Below are positions 1 to 5,727 of a stretch of DNA of 5,802 bases, piece by piece. Made by a program: the position numbers and the translations under genes. Each line of letters starts with the position of its first letter. The stretch's first letter is position 1. The stretch is taken from positions 1-5,802 of the forward strand of contig JAUXBW010000147.1 of assembly GCA_030619185.1 (NCBI GenBank). The letters run 5' to 3'. Under the pieces are notes generated by a model that was given only the letters and a program-made list of their open reading frames with translations, ran no database searches and was not told the DNA's origin. Origin of the DNA: Methyloprofundus sp. (GTDB taxonomy: Bacteria; Pseudomonadota; Gammaproteobacteria; Methylococcales; Methylomonadaceae).

Positions 1-408
1 GTTGTCTTCCTAAGACCGCTTGGCTCCGACTTCATCCTGCTTAAGAACTTCACCCTCGGGCTTGTTAAATTTGATCCCATTCCGGTCATCGGGGATATGG
101 CTGCCGGTCACCATAATTGTCGCGATTCCCTGATTAATACCATATAAAGTGAGCGCTGGTGTAGGCAGCAAGCCGCAATTTACGGGCTGATAGCCGGCAT
201 CAAGCGCAGCGGCAGCCACTGCATTCATTATTCGCGGTGTGCTGTGCCGTAAATCGCCCCCTATACCCACAGCATGTCCTTTTTGAATAGCCCCCATTGC
301 CTGTAAATAATCCAGGAATGACAGCGTATAGGCATAACATACTTTATCTGTCATATCACTGACTAAGCCACGGATACCGCTCGTACCAAACTTTACCTTA
401 TTTTTCAT
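1..408 (-). pseudogene. phosphomannomutase/phosphoglucomutase-family protein, N-terminal part with broken frame
   Basis: This is the N-terminal domain of an alpha-D-phosphohexomutase, the family that interconverts hexose 6-phosphates and 1-phosphates for nucleotide-sugar synthesis in the cytoplasm. Numbering from ATG at 408, KFGTSGIRG lies at about residues 6-14 and the active-site serine loop TGSHIP at about 101-106; the phosphorylated serine is about residue 103. NGIKF follows at about 110-114. Family members run to roughly 450 residues or more, but this frame stops at a TAG (10-12) after about 132 codons. The reading frame one base back stays open to the window edge and reads RSQAVLGRQ, which resembles the expected continuation of the family, so a frameshift just before position 30 is likely. 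I prefer ATG at 408, with GAGA about 9 bases upstream, over the TTG at 423. It lies 72 bases after nusB, where thiL is common in relatives. It may be a real pseudogene, a sequence error, or an unseen continuation. The family call is firm; the broken status is inferred. Confidence 0.7.
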
Positions 409-480
409 TTTTTGCGTTCTCAAATACCAGGCAGACTAAAGATCCGCGCCCCATTGCACTCAAGTATGTCGTGCGTATCC

Positions 481-924
481 CTAAGTTTTCCGGCCTTTTA
501 GTTTAGCTTCAATCTCCTGCTTACGCTGAACTTGAGCAACCTTATCCAGTACGCCATTAACATAACGATGGCTGCCATCGGCACCAAAAGACTTAGCAAG
601 CTCTACGCCTTCATTAATGACCACACGATAGGGCGTTTCAGGTTTATGTAATAACTCATAAACCCCGATTCTTAATATGGCACGCTCGACAGGATCAATT
701 TTTTCAACTTCACGATCAACAAAATCAGCCATAGAGGCATCAATTTTATCTAAATGCTGTGGGACACCATGAAACAAATCGGCAAAGTAGCTTTTTTGTG
801 CATTTTTTAAACGCTGGTCTTCTTTAAAATGGCCTTCAATAGTACTTAGATTTTGCCCGGTCATTTGCCATTGATATAAAGCTTGTACCGCACATTGTCT
901 GGCTTTAGTTTTTGCCGAACTCAT
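481..924 (-). CDS. nusB: transcription antitermination factor NusB
   Basis: NusB is a small all-helical cytoplasmic RNA-binding protein. With NusE (ribosomal protein S10) it binds boxA RNA and promotes antitermination on rRNA operons. The 147-residue product matches the usual length of 135-150. Visible signatures are the N-terminal AR-x-x-AVQALYQWQ helix (residues 8-20), DPVERAILRIGVYEL (77-91) and the C-terminal block INEGVELAKSFGADGS with RYVNGVLDK (103-128). A charged Lys/Arg-rich tail follows. The ATG overlaps the TAA stop of ribH by one base (TAATG), with GGAAG a few bases upstream inside ribH, so translation is probably coupled to ribH. The ribH-nusB pairing is widespread in bacteria, although NusB has no role in riboflavin synthesis. 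The stop is TAG at 481-483. Nothing in the gene looks damaged. Confidence 0.97.
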   Translation of the reverse strand: MSSAKTKARQCAVQALYQWQMTGQNLSTIEGHFKEDQRLKNAQKSYFADLFHGVPQHLDKIDASMADFVDREVEKIDPVERAILRIGVYELLHKPETPYRVVINEGVELAKSFGADGSHRYVNGVLDKVAQVQRKQEIEAKLKGRKT

Positions 925-1400
925 TAAGCTTCCAGGTTTTTGAATAAACTGACCATTTCTATTGCTGATAATGCCGCTGCTGCACCATTATTACCTGCTT
1001 TTGTACCCGCACGTTCAATGGCCTGCTCTATGCTGTCTACGGTTAACACACCAAAACTTACTGGCACATCGTATTGCATAGAAACCTGCGCAATACCTTT
1101 AACACATTCATTTGAAACATATTCAAAGTGTGGTGTAGCTCCACGAATAACAGCGCCAACGGCTATAATGGCAGCATACTTTTTAGAGGCGGCCAGGCGC
1201 TGTACCACCATAGGTAACTCAAACGCGCCAGGTGCTTTGACCAGAGTAATATCACTTTTATCTACGCCATGGCGAACTAATGCATCAATGGCACCGTTTT
1301 CTAATTGCTCGACTATAAAGCTATTGAAACGCGAAGCAACAACACAGTATTTACCACCTTGTGCTGAAAAATTACCTTCTATTATTTTTACTGCTGACAT
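924..1400 (-). CDS. ribH: 6,7-dimethyl-8-ribityllumazine synthase (RibH)
   Basis: RibH condenses 5-amino-6-ribitylamino-uracil with 3,4-dihydroxy-2-butanone 4-phosphate to give 6,7-dimethyl-8-ribityllumazine, the penultimate riboflavin step. Family members form pentamers or 60-subunit capsids. From ATG at 1400 the protein has 158 residues, the normal length. Visible motifs are RFN (24-26), PGAFELP (57-63), [14 protein letters not shown] (82-95) with catalytic-type His91, FGVLT (116-120) and ERAGTKAG (129-136). I chose 1400 over the in-frame ATG at 1418 because a strong AGAGAGG ribosome binding site lies between the two and because MSAVKIIEG fits the family start. An oddity is the usual GNKG phosphate-site motif, which here reads GNNG (Asn138 in place of Lys), followed by an alanine-rich stretch. 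The stop overlaps nusB by one base. The gene is separated from upstream ribBX by 203 bases, unlike the tight packing elsewhere in the operon. Confidence 0.96.
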   Translation of the reverse strand: MSAVKIIEGNFSAQGGKYCVVASRFNSFIVEQLENGAIDALVRHGVDKSDITLVKAPGAFELPMVVQRLAASKKYAAIIAVGAVIRGATPHFEYVSNECVKGIAQVSMQYDVPVSFGVLTVDSIEQAIERAGTKAGNNGAAAALSAIEMVSLFKNLEA

Positions 1401-1405
1401 ATTTT

Positions 1406-1412
1406 CCTCTCT
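1406..1412 (-). promoter_or_regulatory. strong ribosome binding site of ribH
   Basis: The minus strand reads AGAGAGG followed by AAAAT and then ATG at 1400. This is the best Shine-Dalgarno match in the window and sits at ideal spacing. It lies downstream of the alternative ATG at 1418, so it decides the ribH start in favour of 1400. Other operon genes have weaker sites and appear to rely on overlap or close spacing. Confidence 0.8.
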
Positions 1413-1425
1413 AAACATTTAAACT

Positions 1426-1462
1426 ATATGCAAAACCATAGCGCAGGCTATATCCTGCATAT
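1426..1462 (-). promoter_or_regulatory. overlapping alternative hairpins in the ribH leader
   Basis: Three inverted repeats share bases just upstream of the ribH ribosome binding site. ATATGCA (1426-1432) pairs with TGCATAT (1456-1462). GCAGG (1443-1447) pairs with CCTGC (1454-1458). ATAGC (1438-1442) pairs with GCTAT (1447-1451). The second partly excludes the first, because both use 1456-1458, and also clashes with the third. Such mutually exclusive stems are what a leader switch would look like, but the stems are short (5-7 base pairs) and no known riboswitch consensus is recognised. In particular I see no FMN (RFN) element. The pairings are seen directly; any regulatory role is inferred. 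Confidence 0.3.
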
Positions 1463-1479
1463 TCCACTGTTTGCTTTGT

Positions 1480-1508
1480 AGCGAATTAAAAATTCCGCTC
1501 ATTTTTTT
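1480..1508 (+). terminator. terminator-like hairpin with T-run, reading on the plus strand
   Basis: On the plus strand AGCGAATT (1480-1487) pairs with AATTCCGCT (1491-1499), leaving one bulged C and an AAA loop. After CA comes a run of seven T (1502-1508). That is the layout of an intrinsic terminator, but it faces against the rib operon, so it would stop antisense transcription moving toward ribBX. The stem is AT-rich and has a bulge, so it may be weak. In the operon direction the hairpin has no T-run and should not terminate. Confidence 0.3.
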
Positions 1509-1512
1509 AAGT

Positions 1513-1571
1513 GTAGCTAATGGGTTTCATTGCGCGCCTAAGAAGCAGGCACTCCAATCTACCCATCCTAC
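1513..1571. repeat. REP-like imperfect palindrome between ribBX and ribH
   Basis: The left arm holds GTAG (1513-1516) and ATGGGT (1520-1525); the right arm holds ACCCAT (1561-1566) and CTAC (1568-1571). They form an imperfect inverted repeat of about 59 bases. Read on the minus strand, the right arm begins GTAGGATGGGTAGA. From memory, this resembles dispersed GTAGGATGGGT-type palindromes found many times between genes in several gammaproteobacteria. That family assignment needs a genome-wide count to confirm. It sits inside the operon, after the ribBX stop, where a transcript hairpin could affect mRNA processing. Confidence 0.5.
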
Positions 1572-1603
1572 AAAATGTTAAAAAATTTATGGTCTGGTAC
1601 TTA

Positions 1604-2710
1604 TTAAACAGGGGCGATATCAACCAATTCTATATCAAACCCCGATAAGCCAAAATAAGTCTTATACGGGCCTAAAACCTGAATCTTATGCACCCCCAGG
1701 TCGGCAAGAATTTGCGAACCAGTGCCGGTAGTACGCCAGGCATCTGATTTTTCTGATGCTGCAGGAATAACCACACCATTATCTTGCATCTGATACTTAT
1801 GCACCAATTCAGCTAAGGCCTTATTATTTTCATCCTGACGGATTAAAACCAATACGCCTCGACCTGCTTCGGCAATCCGTTGCATTGCTTCACGCACGGG
1901 CATCTTGCAATCACTGCGCGTTGATGAAAAAACATCATCCATTAAATTACGCGCATGCACCCGCACTAAAACCGGCTCGCCATCACTGACATCACCCATC
2001 ACCACGGCAAGGTGTACTTTGTTATCATTACGATCCTGGAAAGCAAGCAGGCGGAAATCACCATAGTCAGTCGGTAACGCACATTCGCTAATACGCTCCA
2101 GAGTGCTTTCGTTTTCGGTACGGTAATGAATTAAATCTGCAATGGTGCCAATTTTTAAATCATGCTTTTTGGCGAAGATTTCCAAATCAGGCCGCCTGGC
2201 CATAGAGCCATCATCGTTTAAAATCTCCACGATGACCGCAGCGGGCTCCGCTCCTGCCAGGCGCGCTAAATCACAGCCTGCTTCGGTATGCCCTGCACGA
2301 TTTAAAACGCCGCCTTCTCTAGCCCGAATAGGGAAAATATGACCGGGCTGAACGATATCTTCAGGTTTTGCATCTTTTGCAACCGCTTTATGTACCGTCG
2401 CTGCCCTATCCGCTGCCGATATACCTGTGGTCACACCTTCTGCAGCTTCTATAGACACGGTAAAATTGGTCGAGAAGGCAGCATTGTTGTCACTCACCAT
2501 CAAAGGTAAACGTAATTGCTGACAGCGCTCTCCTGTCAAGGTCAGGCAAATCAGGCCGCGTCCGAACCGCGCCATAAAATTTATATCTTCAGGGCGAGCG
2601 TAATCCGCCGCCATCACTAAATCACCTTCATTTTCACGGTCTTCATCATCCATGATAATGACCATTTTTCCCTGGCGTATCTCTTCAATAATTTCTTCGC
2701 TAGTATTCAT
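1604..2710 (-). CDS. ribBX: 3,4-dihydroxy-2-butanone-4-phosphate synthase with degenerate GTP cyclohydrolase II-like domain (RibBX, often annotated RibBA)
   Basis: The N-terminal half (about residues 1-200) is RibB, which converts ribulose 5-phosphate to formate and 3,4-dihydroxy-2-butanone 4-phosphate, one of the two RibH substrates. It is intact: DDEDRENEGD (21-30) with the acidic catalytic cluster, GVTTGISAADRAATV (92-106), PGHIFPIRA (122-130) and NRAGHTEA with His141 (137-144). The C-terminal half (about 205-368) aligns with GTP cyclohydrolase II but is degenerate. The zinc site, normally SECLTGD plus RCDCG, reads ARNLMDD plus RSDCK, so only one of three cysteines (Cys268) remains, and the usual D-x-R-x-Y segment reads DAWRTTG. 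This matches the described proteobacterial RibBX variant, which lacks cyclohydrolase activity. The total of 368 residues is normal. ATG at 2710 was chosen because MNTSEEIIEEIR is the usual RibB start; upstream in-frame codons overlap ribE out of frame. It starts 5 bases after the ribE stop. A separate ribA should exist elsewhere. Confidence 0.92.
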   Translation of the reverse strand: MNTSEEIIEEIRQGKMVIIMDDEDRENEGDLVMAADYARPEDINFMARFGRGLICLTLTGERCQQLRLPLMVSDNNAAFSTNFTVSIEAAEGVTTGISAADRAATVHKAVAKDAKPEDIVQPGHIFPIRAREGGVLNRAGHTEAGCDLARLAGAEPAAVIVEILNDDGSMARRPDLEIFAKKHDLKIGTIADLIHYRTENESTLERISECALPTDYGDFRLLAFQDRNDNKVHLAVVMGDVSDGEPVLVRVHARNLMDDVFSSTRSDCKMPVREAMQRIAEAGRGVLVLIRQDENNKALAELVHKYQMQDNGVVIPAASEKSDAWRTTGTGSQILADLGVHKIQVLGPYKTYFGLSGFDIELVDIAPV

Positions 2711-2715
2711 TCTGC

Positions 2716-3369
2716 TTACAAAAACCCACTCTCTTTTAATAAATTTTCTGTGACACCCGCTGGGCAAGTTGCTGCTGCTTCACCTTTCATTAGGCGTTCC
2801 ATATAGCGCGCTAACAAATCAACTTCCAGATTAATTTTATCACCTACAACTGCAAAGCCCAGGCTTGTTTCTTTTAAGGTATGCGGTACGACATTCACGC
2901 TAAATACAGCACCCTCAACCTTATTGATGGTCAAGCTGATACCATTAATGCAAATAGAGCCTTTTTCGGCAATATATTTAGCAAGCTCATCAGGTGCTTT
3001 AAACTTTAAACGAATGGAACGCCCATCCGGTTTTTTTTCAATCAGTGTCGCTAAACCATCAACATGTCCGCTAACAATATGCCCTCCCATTCGGGTTTGC
3101 GGGGTTAAAGCCAGCTCTATATTTACTGCAGTACCGGTACTCGCCTGTTTTAAATTAGTTCGTGACAAGGTTTCATTGGAAACATCGGCAACAAAACCAT
3201 GTTCACTTAATTCCACCGCAGTTAAACAGATTCCGTTGACCGCGATGCTATCGCCTAGATTTGCATCAGCTAAAGACAATTTTCCGCTATCAATTGTCAG
3301 ACGCACATCGCCTGCTTTTTGTTCAATTTGTGTTATTTTGCCAACAGCTAAAATAATGCCTGTAAACAT
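2716..3369 (-). CDS. ribE: riboflavin synthase alpha subunit (RibE, also called RibC)
   Basis: Riboflavin synthase dismutates two molecules of 6,7-dimethyl-8-ribityllumazine into riboflavin and 5-amino-6-ribitylamino-uracil; it is the last step of the pathway and works as a cytoplasmic trimer. The 217-residue length is typical. The protein is two tandem lumazine-binding beta-barrels. The first starts with MFTGII and has GDSIAVNGICLTAV (39-52) with the conserved Cys48, plus NETLSRTNL (65-73). The second has GGHIVSGHVDG (95-105), KGSICINGISLTI (136-148) and VPHTLKETSLG (161-171). The oligomerisation helix NLEVDLLARYMERL is at 180-193. The start codon follows the ribD stop by a single base, with AAGG about 12 bases upstream, so translation is likely coupled to ribD. 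If ribD terminates early at its internal TGA, that coupling would be weakened. No defect is visible in ribE itself. In E. coli nomenclature this gene is ribC (sometimes ribE). Confidence 0.96.
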   Translation of the reverse strand: MFTGIILAVGKITQIEQKAGDVRLTIDSGKLSLADANLGDSIAVNGICLTAVELSEHGFVADVSNETLSRTNLKQASTGTAVNIELALTPQTRMGGHIVSGHVDGLATLIEKKPDGRSIRLKFKAPDELAKYIAEKGSICINGISLTINKVEGAVFSVNVVPHTLKETSLGFAVVGDKINLEVDLLARYMERLMKGEAAATCPAGVTENLLKESGFL

Positions 3370-3370
3370 T

Positions 3371-4474
3371 TTATTTTTGCACCTTATAATGTAATCTTAA
3401 GTCCATACCCACTTTACGCATGTCCACAAACTGTAATTGTTTTTTATCTGCCATCACTGACACACTAGGCATGGCAAATAATCCTCGCCCACTAGACCCC
3501 AAAATACTGGGTGCCATATAGATAATACATTCATCAATCAAACCCTGTTCCAGCATCGCACCATTAAGAACACTGCCCGCTTCAATCAAAATATCATTAA
3601 TCTGTTGTGTCGCTAAAAAAGTCAGGACTTCAAGTAAATCCAGATGCCCTTCAGCATCGGCAGGGATATGATAAACTTCTGCGCCTGCTTGCTCTAACGC
3701 AGCTATATTTTTTTGCTTTTTAGAGCAGGTCAAAATAAGTGTCCGCCCCTCTAAAGTCAATAGCTTTGCTGAGACCGGTGTTCATAATGTTGAATCCAGA
3801 ATAACCCGCACAGGTTGCTCGACATCAACACCTGGCAAGCGTACATTCATTCCCGGGTCATCAGCGAGAACCGTATCAACGCCTGTGACTACAGCACCAC
3901 ATGCTGCACGGAGCTTTTGTACATCGTGCCTTGCCTCAGCCGAGGTAATCCATTTGCTCTCACCCGAAGCCATCGCCGTACGCCCATCCAGGCTCATAGC
4001 CAATTTACTAATGACATAGGGTTTAGCGCTTAACATGCGGGTAATAAACCCCTTATTGAGTTGCCTGGCTTCCGCTTCCAGAACGCCGCAACTTACTTTA
4101 ATGCCTGCTTGTTCCAGTAATGCCAGGCCCTTTCCGGCAACTAACGGGTTAGGGTCTTGCATGGCAACGACAACGCGCACCACACCCGCCTTAATCAAGG
4201 CTTCAGCACAAGGAGCTGTTCTGCCAAAATGAAAACAGGGCTCTAAGCTTACATAAGCTGTTGCACCGTGTGCATTGCTAGTGTGCTTTAAAGCCTCCAC
4301 CTCTGCATGCCCCTGCCCCGCCCGCACATGCCAGCCTTCGGCAATAATTTGGTTATTTTTAACTAAAACACAGCCCACGCGTGGATTAGGCTGGGTTGTA
4401 TACCTTCCTTTGCCAGCCAAAAACAAAGCGCGTGCCATAAAGAGACAATCCTGTTGCGTGGACTGTTCAGGCAT
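3371..4474 (-). pseudogene. ribD: bifunctional diaminohydroxyphosphoribosylaminopyrimidine deaminase / 5-amino-6-(5-phosphoribosylamino)uracil reductase, interrupted by an in-frame TGA
   Basis: RibD deaminates the GTP cyclohydrolase II product and then reduces its ribosyl side chain with NADPH. The N-terminal deaminase domain is complete: zinc ligands His56 (with catalytic Glu58, HAE), Cys80 and Cys89 in PCFHFGRTAPC. The reductase domain starts near residue 151 (KPYVISKLAMSLDGRTAM) with GESKWITS (171-178) and GVDTVLADDP (198-207). At codon 231 (3782-3784) a TGA breaks the frame after ILDSTL. The same frame continues as TPVSAKLLTLEGRTLILTC, then LIEAGSVLNGAMLEQGLIDE, and ends at 3371. The full frame is 367 codons plus stop, the normal RibD length, so there is no indel. 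Relatives usually have Arg here, and CGA to TGA is a single transition. The break lies inside the reductase fold, not at a domain boundary, so two working separate proteins are unlikely. It may be a nonsense mutation, suppressed stop or base-call error. The ATG overlaps nrdR by 8 bases. Confidence 0.88.
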
Positions 4475-4931
4475 TATGCTGTTTTTTTTGTAAATCCTCG
4501 ATCATATCGGTAAATTCACTGACATCCTGAAAACTACGATATACCGAAGCAAAGCGCACAAACGCCACATGATCTAAAGCACTTAACTCTTTCATGACCT
4601 GCTCGCCAATTTCCAGTGCGGCGACTTCTCTATCCCCGCTAGCCATCAGTGCTTTTTTTATTCGCGTCACAGCCGCTTCAATCTGATCACTGCTCACAGG
4701 CCTTTTTTCCAGTGCCCTTAAAATACCCGCACGTAGCTTATTTTCATCGAAAGGCTCGCGCAAGCCATCACGTTTCATCACTCGGGGTAAATTAAACTCA
4801 GTCACTTCATAGGTTGTAAACCGCTCTTTACAGACCACACATTCACGGCGACGACGTACTTGATCGCCTTCGTTCGCTAACCGAGAATCAATCACCCGAG
4901 TATCCTGGGCAGTACAGAATGGACAACGCAT
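4467..4931 (-). CDS. nrdR: transcriptional repressor NrdR
   Basis: NrdR is the zinc-ribbon/ATP-cone repressor that senses ATP/dATP and represses ribonucleotide reductase genes at paired NrdR boxes. The 154-residue length is standard. The zinc ribbon is complete, with Cys3 and Cys6 (MRCPFC) and Cys31 and Cys34 ([13 protein letters not shown]). The DNA-contacting arginine run RRRR spans residues 26-29. The ATP-cone follows from about residue 49 ([16 protein letters not shown], 51-66) to [16 protein letters not shown] (119-134). A nrdR-ribD neighbourhood is very common in bacteria. The 3' end overlaps ribD by 8 bases, and a run of eight A in the mRNA (4482-4489) lies just before the stop. No clear Shine-Dalgarno site precedes the ATG; a putative promoter begins about 20-50 bases upstream, implying a short leader. 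I see no obvious NrdR box in the intergenic region, so self-repression is not supported by sequence. Confidence 0.97.
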   Translation of the reverse strand: MRCPFCTAQDTRVIDSRLANEGDQVRRRRECVVCKERFTTYEVTEFNLPRVMKRDGLREPFDENKLRAGILRALEKRPVSSDQIEAAVTRIKKALMASGDREVAALEIGEQVMKELSALDHVAFVRFASVYRSFQDVSEFTDMIEDLQKKQHNA

Positions 4932-4950
4932 AAAAAACTATTACAGTGCT

Positions 4951-4978
4951 AGAATATAAAAAATGACTTTAAATACAA
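4951..4978 (-). promoter_or_regulatory. putative sigma70 promoter of the nrdR-rib operon
   Basis: On the minus strand TTGTAT (4978-4973) and TATTCT (4956-4951) are separated by 16 bases in AT-rich DNA. They match the -35 and -10 consensus at three and four of six positions. A start near 4944 would give a leader of only about 13-15 bases before the nrdR ATG. The match is moderate; position and AT-richness are the main support. Confidence 0.35.
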
Positions 4979-5001
4979 ACCAGCTAATTTTACAATAAAA
5001 T
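4968..5001 (+). promoter_or_regulatory. putative sigma70 promoter of the class II aldolase-family gene
   Basis: TTTAAA (4968-4973) and TACAAT (4991-4996) are spaced by 17 bases, with four and five consensus matches; an overlapping alternative -10 is TAAAAT (4996-5001). The start would lie near 5003-5008, about 40 bases before the ATG. The -35 region overlaps that of the divergent nrdR promoter, so the two could compete for polymerase or share a regulator. Confidence 0.35.
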
Positions 5002-5046
5002 AGCACTTAAAGCTGAGTTAATTAGTAAATTTCCTATGTTAATCCT

Positions 5047-5727
5047 ATGCAAGAAACCGAAGGCGTTATTAAATACCACCTACATCATAATCCTGCACTG
5101 GCTAATCTTGAGTGGGACATTGCGCCTATCAATACCTGGCGAACCTTACTGTTTCAACTCCAACTTATCGGTCAACAAGCGAACCGTTATATGGGCTACG
5201 GCTATGGCAATATTAGCCAGCGCATGACGGGCGAAAAATTTATTATCAGCGGCACACAAACAGGGGGCATCGCTGAATTATCCGCGCAGCATTATTGCCT
5301 GGTTAACAAAGCCACTTTAAGCGATAATAGTCTTTATTCGACAGGTCCTTGTCAGCCTTCTTCTGAAGCACTCACTCATGCCAGTGTATATGCTCAAGAT
5401 CCCGGCATTCATTGTGTTATCCACGTACATAGCCCGGAAATATGGCAGTCAACTCAGGCACTACGTTTAGCGCATACAGAACAAGGTATAGCCTATGGTA
5501 CACCCGAAATGGCACATGCTGTTGGCAAACTCTTTGCATCTGGGCAATTAGACCCATTACCTTTATTTACCATGCCAGGACATGAAGACGGGGTTATTGC
5601 TTTTGGTCAGAATTTCCCTGATGCTGCTTTTGCAATGATTAATACGCTGGCAAGTGCAAAGCAGCTAGAATTCAATAGGGTTAACATAGATGAACTGGCG
5701 ATAGGAAGGGCATCAATCACCGAATGA
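5047..5727 (+). CDS. class II aldolase/adducin N-terminal domain family protein
   Basis: The 226-residue product is one class II aldolase/adducin domain, the zinc-dependent fold of L-fuculose-phosphate aldolase, ribulose-phosphate 4-epimerase and methylthioribulose-phosphate dehydratase. Visible residues are the phosphate-loop motif GNIS (54-57), SGT (68-70), PSSE with the acid/base-type Glu107 (104-107), zinc ligands His126 and His128 in HVHS, and the third histidine His179 in MPGHEDG. All expected metal ligands are present, so it is probably an active enzyme, but the substrate cannot be read from the sequence. MtnB-like dehydratase or a sugar-phosphate aldolase are possibilities. ATG at 5047 is firm: an in-frame TAA lies at 5026-5028 and no other start codon intervenes. 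No clear Shine-Dalgarno site is seen. It is divergent from nrdR and no neighbouring gene hints at its pathway. The stop codon overlaps a REP-like palindrome. There is no signal peptide or membrane segment, so it is cytoplasmic. Confidence 0.88.
   Translation: MQETEGVIKYHLHHNPALANLEWDIAPINTWRTLLFQLQLIGQQANRYMGYGYGNISQRMTGEKFIISGTQTGGIAELSAQHYCLVNKATLSDNSLYSTGPCQPSSEALTHASVYAQDPGIHCVIHVHSPEIWQSTQALRLAHTEQGIAYGTPEMAHAVGKLFASGQLDPLPLFTMPGHEDGVIAFGQNFPDAAFAMINTLASAKQLEFNRVNIDELAIGRASITE

Noticed and set aside
940..1422. A 160-codon plus-strand reading frame opposite ribH
   Set aside because: It is the antisense shadow of ribH: no homology recognised, no ribosome binding site, and the minus-strand frame is a firm RibH.
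1401..1603. FMN riboswitch before ribH
   Set aside because: The conserved RFN core (AGGG, GGTGAAA-type blocks and multi-stem junction) is not seen here, nor in the 115-base region upstream of nrdR.
2924..3394. A 156-codon plus-strand reading frame opposite ribE
   Set aside because: It is an antisense shadow of the well-supported riboflavin synthase gene, with low-complexity composition typical of such frames.
3371..3760. Second half of ribD as an independent 129-residue reductase gene starting at TTG 3760
   Set aside because: The start is a poor TTG without a ribosome binding site, the piece begins in the middle of the reductase fold, and the frame is continuous with upstream ribD apart from one TGA.
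3782..3784. TGA in ribD read as selenocysteine or as a reassigned Trp codon
   Set aside because: RibD has no redox Cys/Sec at this site, relatives have Arg, and TGA ends nrdR and the aldolase gene while Trp uses TGG here. Ordinary suppression cannot be excluded but code reassignment is not supported.
4932..5046. NrdR box pair or tRNA in the divergent intergenic region
   Set aside because: No pair of sequences close to the NrdR box consensus and no cloverleaf-forming sequence could be found.
5036..5227. Short plus-strand frame starting at ATG 5036
   Set aside because: It overlaps the aldolase-family gene out of frame and has no ribosome binding site or recognisable product.
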